The notes below the pieces were generated by a model. It did no database searches. It worked only from the letters and a program-made list of their open reading frames with translations, and had not been told where the DNA came from. Of a DNA stretch of 64,000 nt, positions 59,837 through 64,000 are shown in pieces. The first letter of the stretch is position 1; every line of letters begins with the position of its first letter. The position numbers and the translations under genes were made by a program. The stretch is from Enterococcus pallens ATCC BAA-351 (lineage in GTDB: Bacteria > Bacillota > Bacilli > Lactobacillales > Enterococcaceae): NCBI RefSeq assembly GCF_000407485.1, contig NZ_ASWD01000004.1:1-64000 (forward strand). The letters run 5' to 3'.

Positions 59837-60616
59837 TCATTTATGTTGTGTAAAAAACATTTTTAACCCATATTCTTCCAATCGCTGGTCTCGAATTGCA
59901 TGAACCTTGGCAGTAATTGCTTTGTCTCCTGCATGATAGGCGCAATGGACCTTGCTTGAAAGAGTGAGCAAGTTCTGCTCATAATCTGTTCCGTTTTCTG
60001 CTACAAATACTAAATGGTGAATGGCTAAATTCCCATTACTAGCTGGAATACGCTGACCGTAACGATTGATTTGTGCGAGATCCTCTCCGCTAATTTGACA
60101 ATAAAAACGATCACGGCAGGCAATTCTGTATGGCAAACTTGCCATGTGACGCTTGGTAAACGTAGCCTGAGAATAATTGCGGGAACAGCTGTCTTTACAG
60201 AAAGAGCGTCTCCCCTTAGGCAGGTTCGATCCGCACCATTTGCAGCTATCAGGATTTAGGCGTAAATCACATTGCTTGTAGCCCAATGCTTCACCGAATT
60301 GCTGTTCATAAGCGGCTAGGCTGAGCCAGCTTCGCTGAAATCCATTATTTGTTTCCCGCAGCTGGCTACCTTGTCCCTTGTACTGATATTTTTCTGGCAA
60401 GGCTTGGAGCAGCTGAGCCACCTGTTCCTTTTCAGTTTCTGTCATTTGTTTACTGACAGGTATTTTTTGCAGGTTAGCTTCATTTATTTCATATATTGTC
60501 CGGCAACGAAAACAAAGGCAAAGAGCCCTTTGACTAGTGTCTTCTAACAGAATTTCTAGTCTTCGCTGGCAATTCGGACAATAGGCACCCACTGGTTTAA
60601 TGCGTTTATACGTCAT
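59837..60616 (-). CDS. zinc-ribbon protein with HNH-like C-terminus
   Basis: The 259-residue protein contains three metal-binding clusters: C13-X2-C16 with C33-X-C35-X2-C38; C125-X2-C128 with C140-X3-C144; and a C-terminal HNH-nuclease-like unit (AIHHLVFVAENGTDYEQNLLTLS followed by H224 and H228). The HNH assignment rests on the HH...N...H...H spacing. Function is not known; DNA nicking or nucleic-acid repair is a guess. The start is ATG 60614-60616 with AAAGGAG upstream, ten codons inside the longest frame. Divergent from the disrupted gene at 60680. Confidence 0.75.
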   Translation of the reverse strand: MTYKRIKPVGAYCPNCQRRLEILLEDTSQRALCLCFRCRTIYEINEANLQKIPVSKQMTETEKEQVAQLLQALPEKYQYKGQGSQLRETNNGFQRSWLSLAAYEQQFGEALGYKQCDLRLNPDSCKWCGSNLPKGRRSFCKDSCSRNYSQATFTKRHMASLPYRIACRDRFYCQISGEDLAQINRYGQRIPASNGNLAIHHLVFVAENGTDYEQNLLTLSSKVHCAYHAGDKAITAKVHAIRDQRLEEYGLKMFFTQHK

Positions 60617-60679
60617 AATAGCTCCTTTATAAGTCATTTGATTCACGCTATTCTAGCACAAAAGGGGGGGGTACAATTG

Positions 60680-61468
60680 GTGATTGATTTAACGCGTGAG
60701 CAGCGTCTGGTACTTTGGCAAACCTTGACCCCTTTACAGTAGGAGACCTTGCAGTCTGTTAAAAAGTATCAGATACAGTCTTTTTTTCTAACCGAAAATT
60801 TATTGAAGGATGATGAATGGTTATTTGTTGATTTCCGAGAGAATCCTTATTATCCCGGTGGTGCTGAAGAATCAAAGATTTATTGCCGTTGCGGTCGGGA
60901 ATTGAAGTATCAGTTTGTGCTGGCTTCTAAACAGACTGGCGAAAAACTGAGCTTAGGATCAACTCATTTTGCCCAGCATACTGAAATTGATCCCAAGGTT
61001 GCCCAACAGGTTCAAGCAGGCGTGCACCAGCTGGATCGGGGAATCGATTTGATTCTTCTCAGTGTTGACCGAGGATTAACTTTCCCCCAGCGTTATTATC
61101 ATCATTTTATCAATCGCGGATTGAAAAACCAATGCAGCCAAGCCTTTCTTAATCGTTTGATTGTTTTTGCAAAAGCAGACCTGCCTTTATACGAAGAAGA
61201 TAATCAGCGATTGGTGCACTTGTTAAGAGCATCCGGCTTCCAATTTACCGCCGAAGTTTCTCCGTCAGCTCCTGACAAAAATATTTTAAAGCAGCTGGTG
61301 ATTCTTCTGCAAAATTATGAAATAGGAGAAGCTATTATAATAGAAGAAATTTGTTCAACATTAGGTGTGTCAATGAAGGATTTGTCTCGATGGTTAGCTT
61401 TTTTTAGCGGCGAACGCTTGTCGGTCCAAATAAAACAGGTCAATGATTGCTATTATCGAATTGCATAA
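60680..61468 (+). pseudogene. DUF3895-like protein, interrupted by an in-frame TAG near its N-terminus
   Basis: A frame starting at GTG 60680 (or TTG 60677) lies just behind a strong AAAGGGGGGGG ribosome site, reads IDLTREQRLVLWQTLTPLQ, meets TAG at 60740-60742, then continues in the same frame ETLQSVKKYQIQSFFL... for 239 more codons. The next start, TTG 60749, has AGGAG only three bases away. The remaining protein has a CRCGRELKYQF zinc-finger-like element and an LGSTHFAQH motif, then a helical C-terminus. I associate it tentatively with DUF3895. Truncated translation from TTG cannot be excluded. Confidence 0.7.
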
Positions 61469-61469
61469 T

Positions 61470-61501
61470 AAATACCCGCAGATCATCGTCTGCGGGTATT
61501 T
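61470..61501. terminator. bidirectional terminator between convergent genes
   Basis: Thirteen-bp perfect stem AAATACCCGCAGA/TCTGCGGGTATTT (61470-61482 with 61489-61501). It lies between the disrupted plus-strand gene and scrK; T-tails are short on both sides. Confidence 0.85.
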
Positions 61502-61508
61502 CAATTTG

Positions 61509-62372
61509 TTAGCAACTTGGGAGCTTTTGCTTTGCCAGCAGCAGCGAGCCGATCAAACCACTTTCATCTGGCATGCCCCATTTGACTATATATTCTTCTA
61601 CTTTTTCAATCGTTACGTACCCATTCATTAGCTCTACAAATTGCTGATGAATTTTTGGCAGCAAGTGCGGTTGGTTCATAACACCGCCACCTAGTACAAT
61701 TTTTTCTGGATTGATAATCAAAGTATAGGCAACTAAGGCTTGCGCTAAATAGTAGGTCTGCAGCTCCCAGACAGGATGATTCTCTGGCAAGTTTTCTCCA
61801 CGGATACCAGTCCTAGCTTCCAATGAAGGACCTGAAGCCAAGCCCTCCAGACAGTCCTGGTGATACGGACAAGTCCCTTCATACGTGTCTTTTGGATGCC
61901 GTTTGACAAATATATGCCCCATTTCAGGATGGCTAACCCCTTCAAATACTTGCTGATCAACTACTATACCACCGCCAATACCGGTCCCCACGGTTAGATA
62001 GATGCAGCTTTGATTTCCGCTAGCCGCTCCCTGTGTCAATTCTCCAAAGGCTGCCGCATTGACGTCAGTTGTCCATGCGATCGGAATGTCGTATCGTCGT
62101 TTTAACGCACCTAAAAAATCAAAGTTCGTCCAACCCGGCTTGGGTGTCGCTAGAATATGTCCATAGTTTTCTTGCCCTTTTCGCACACCAATCGGACCAA
62201 AAGAACCCACGCCCAAAGCAGTCAAAGGAAAGCGGTCAAAAAAAGTAAACACCTCTGCTAAAGTTTCTGCTGGCGTAGTTGTAGGGATAGCTATTCGCTC
62301 AACAATTTCCAATTCTTGATTTGCCACGGCACAAACAAATTTAGTACCGCCAGCTTCGATTCCGCCAATCAT
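61509..62372 (-). CDS. scrK: ROK-family fructokinase
   Basis: ATP-dependent phosphorylation of fructose to fructose-6-P. The 287 residues have GIEAGGTKFVCAV at the N-terminus, the ROK ATP motif TVGTGIGGGIV, and the zinc site GHIFVKRH...CPYHQDCLEG with intact His and three Cys. The ATG has GAGGAAAA upstream. It lies on the same strand behind two class II aldolases, with a repeat element between, suggesting a sugar-use region that continues beyond the window. Confidence 0.93.
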   Translation of the reverse strand: MIGGIEAGGTKFVCAVANQELEIVERIAIPTTTPAETLAEVFTFFDRFPLTALGVGSFGPIGVRKGQENYGHILATPKPGWTNFDFLGALKRRYDIPIAWTTDVNAAAFGELTQGAASGNQSCIYLTVGTGIGGGIVVDQQVFEGVSHPEMGHIFVKRHPKDTYEGTCPYHQDCLEGLASGPSLEARTGIRGENLPENHPVWELQTYYLAQALVAYTLIINPEKIVLGGGVMNQPHLLPKIHQQFVELMNGYVTIEKVEEYIVKWGMPDESGLIGSLLLAKQKLPSC

Positions 62373-62391
62373 TATTTTCCTCCTCTAATAA

Positions 62392-62609
62392 AGAGGTTGT
62401 GACAAAAGCGTTCAGCTCCGAGAAATACGCCGAATAATCCGAAAATGGCTTTTCATATTTTTGTGATTATTCGGCTTATTTCCGAAAGCCTTCAAAGACT
62501 TGCTCTTTAGAGCTTAGCATTTGATGAGATCGGAACGAAGTGTAGAACTGCTTTAGTCACACCGATTATTCGTTATGAAGAGGCTGTGATGGATGATATC
62601 ACAGCCTCT
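62392..62609. repeat. 218-bp intergenic inverted-repeat element
   Basis: Ends are AGAGGTTGTGA (62392-62402) and TCACAGCCTCT (62599-62609), an 11-bp terminal inverted repeat with one mismatch. Inside, GCCGAATAATC (62429-62439) pairs with GATTATTCGGC (62465-62475), extended by GAAATA/TATTTC; a further GATTATTCG occurs near 62564-62572. A second strong hairpin AGAGGCTGTGAT/ATCACAGCCTCT (62579-62590 with 62598-62609) ends the element and is followed by TTTTT on the plus strand. No ORF. It fits a dispersed, non-coding enterococcal repeat. Confidence 0.7.
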
Positions 62610-62615
62610 CTGTTT

Positions 62616-63515
62616 TTATGCTTGCTCTTGTCTCCAAGGTTGAACATTTTTGTCACGATAAACTTTAGCTTGTCCGATTGAGTTGAACAATTCCATTTTT
62701 TGTTTAACAACTGCTTTAGCTGCATCGATACATTCTGGATAGATCGCATTGGCATCCCATAATTCAGTTGTCGACAGAATTTCTCGGCATTTTTTATAGA
62801 AAGCATATTTGTAATCAGAAGAAATATTAACCTTTTGAATCCCGATTTGTACGGCTTTGGCAATTTCTTCATCCGGGTTTGCAGACCCGCCGTGCAAGAC
62901 TAATGGAATATCTACTCGGTCTTTAATTTCCTGCAGAACATCCATCTTTAATTGCGGTTTAATATTTTTCGGATAAATTCCGTGTGCTGTTCCGATAGCA
63001 ACTGCTAAGGTATCAATCCCGGTTTTTTCGATAAATTCTTCTGCATCTTCTGGCTTAGTGTAAATAACTTCCGACACACCGCCTTCAATGGTAGTTCCAG
63101 TATTCCCGATCGTCCCTAATTCGCCCTCTACTGATACACCAATTTTGTGGCAAACATCGACAACTTCTTTCGTAATAGCAATATTTTCCTCGAATGGCAG
63201 CAGCGAACCGTCAATCATGACAGAGCTGAAGCCGCAATGGATCGCCCGCATAATACTTGCTAGATTATCCCCATGGTCCATATGGATGACAAATGGCACT
63301 GAGCTGTTTTTGGCACGAGATACGGCATATTGGAAGAATTCATCTTTGGTAAAATCCAATTCAGTCGGGTGCACCGCAATAATGGCTGGCGCATCATTTT
63401 CTTCAGCAGCTTCGATTACAACTCTTAAAAAGTTGCTGTCTGCAACATTGAAGGCTCCTACAGCGAATTTTTCCTCTTTAGCAATTTCCAACATTTGATT
63501 CATATTGATTAACAT
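62616..63515 (-). CDS. class II ketose-bisphosphate aldolase
   Basis: Zn-dependent aldolase of the FbaA/GatY/KbaY family, 299 residues. HMDHG with metal ligand and catalytic Asp (about residues 78-82), VEGELGTIG, IGTAHGIYP and LVLHGGS are all present. Which sugar phosphate is cleaved (fructose-1,6-bis-P or tagatose-1,6-bis-P) cannot be told. The ATG has GAGGAG ten bases upstream. Only 15 bp from the stop of a second, related aldolase. Confidence 0.92.
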   Translation of the reverse strand: MLINMNQMLEIAKEEKFAVGAFNVADSNFLRVVIEAAEENDAPAIIAVHPTELDFTKDEFFQYAVSRAKNSSVPFVIHMDHGDNLASIMRAIHCGFSSVMIDGSLLPFEENIAITKEVVDVCHKIGVSVEGELGTIGNTGTTIEGGVSEVIYTKPEDAEEFIEKTGIDTLAVAIGTAHGIYPKNIKPQLKMDVLQEIKDRVDIPLVLHGGSANPDEEIAKAVQIGIQKVNISSDYKYAFYKKCREILSTTELWDANAIYPECIDAAKAVVKQKMELFNSIGQAKVYRDKNVQPWRQEQA

Positions 63516-63530
63516 TTGGCATAGACTCCT

Positions 63531-64000
63531 CTATAGTGATTTATTTTTAGAACCCGAAAGCTCTATATACTGTTTAACAACTGCTTTACCGGCGGCCATC
63601 GTGTGATGGATTAAGGTTGGATAATCTACCTCTGGGTTATTGGTCAGCTGCTCTCTAACATCCTGCAGCTGTCCCTTCATAAAGTCAGAACCCACATTGA
63701 TTTTGTTAATACCTAGTTCGATTGATTTCAAAATATTTTCGGTACCTGCTCCTGATCCGCCATGGAGAACCAACGGCAAATTCGTCGCAGCTTTGATTTT
63801 CTCAACGATATCAAAACGGAATTCTGGTACATAGCCTTCTGGATAATTTCCGTGGCTCGAGCCATAGGACAGGGCCAGACAATCTACTCCCGTTTCTTGA
63901 ATAAAACGAATTGCATCGTCTGGATCGGTATACATGTCATCATTGGTAAAATGATCGCCAGCCACCGCCCCCATATCACCAACCTCGGCTTCAACACTAG
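63531..64000 (-). CDS. class II ketose-bisphosphate aldolase, second copy (5' end beyond window)
   Basis: Open to the right edge of the window; the visible 156 codons start within VEAEVGDMGAV, a family motif, and include GSSHGNYP and LVLHGGSGAG. The N-terminal half with the HxDH site lies outside. It differs clearly from the downstream copy, so it is a distant paralogue rather than a recent duplicate. Same strand and close spacing indicate one operon. Confidence 0.9.
   Translation of the reverse strand, partial: SVEAEVGDMGAVAGDHFTNDDMYTDPDDAIRFIQETGVDCLALSYGSSHGNYPEGYVPEFRFDIVEKIKAATNLPLVLHGGSGAGTENILKSIELGINKINVGSDFMKGQLQDVREQLTNNPEVDYPTLIHHTMAAGKAVVKQYIELSGSKNKSL

Noticed and set aside
62573-62872. 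99-codon minus-strand frame overlapping the aldolase 3' end and repeat element
   Set aside because: Another frame of the aldolase gene; no ribosome site; it would run through a hairpin.

Overview
This is a low-GC Gram-positive chromosome, almost certainly an Enterococcus on the E. faecium side of the genus rather than a plasmid or phage. The evidence is the V1 region of the partial 16S rRNA, the order lysS-dusB-hslO-ftsH-hpt-tilS-yabR-divIC-rqcP-murJ-like-mfd-pth, a SagA-type NlpC/P60 secreted antigen directly behind mreCD, an Ldt(fm)-type L,D-transpeptidase, and an IreK/IreP kinase-phosphatase pair. Most genes lie on the minus strand, and most of the window is conserved core chromosome.

Layout: 1-600 holds the 5' end of a leftward rRNA operon with three tandem sigma-A promoters. 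602-15317 is the tRNA, proteostasis, division and repair block (lysS to pth). 15622-18158 carries plus-strand ldh and an L,D-transpeptidase. 18209-23353 holds yebC, vanZ, sagA, mreD, mreC and thiN. 23353-34160 is the long housekeeping run rpe-rsgA-ireK-ireP-rsmB-fmt-def-priA-rpoZ-gmk. 34255-40817 holds yicC, a PC4-like ydbC, a patatin-type lipase, a class A sortase, a TPP-riboswitch-controlled thiT and several unrecognised genes. 40888-51009 has a 2-hydroxyacid dehydrogenase, a TetR regulator, ruvAB, msrB, maf, mutL, mutS, ylbF and ymdB. 51179-64000 is more accessory: a DUF805 fusion membrane protein, a HAD phosphatase, rpsD with its leader, a broken acetyltransferase, bioY with a BirA operator, a methyltransferase, a MacAB-like ABC operon, a zinc-ribbon/HNH gene facing a disrupted gene, a ROK fructokinase, an intergenic inverted-repeat element and two tandem class II aldolases (the second cut by the window edge).

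Themes: cell-wall and envelope functions are concentrated here (MurJ-like flippase, L,D-transpeptidase, SagA hydrolase, MreCD, IreK/IreP, sortase, DivIC). Vitamin salvage appears as ThiT plus thiamine pyrophosphokinase, and BioY under BirA.

I found no strong candidate for a wholly new multi-gene system. The best leads are: a readable translational switch downstream of the TPP aptamer of thiT; two genes about 5 kb apart, each interrupted by one in-frame TAG, one of them with a G8 tract in its ribosome binding site; a 218-bp inverted-repeat element; two core genes (rsgA, ylbF) without a credible ATG/GTG/TTG start behind their Shine-Dalgarno; an unusual DUF805 fusion; and several conserved-looking genes of unknown function. 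There is no tRNA, CRISPR array, insertion sequence or prophage in the window. Start codons were moved from the longest open frame where a Shine-Dalgarno or family alignment demanded it. All promoter and operator calls were read by eye.
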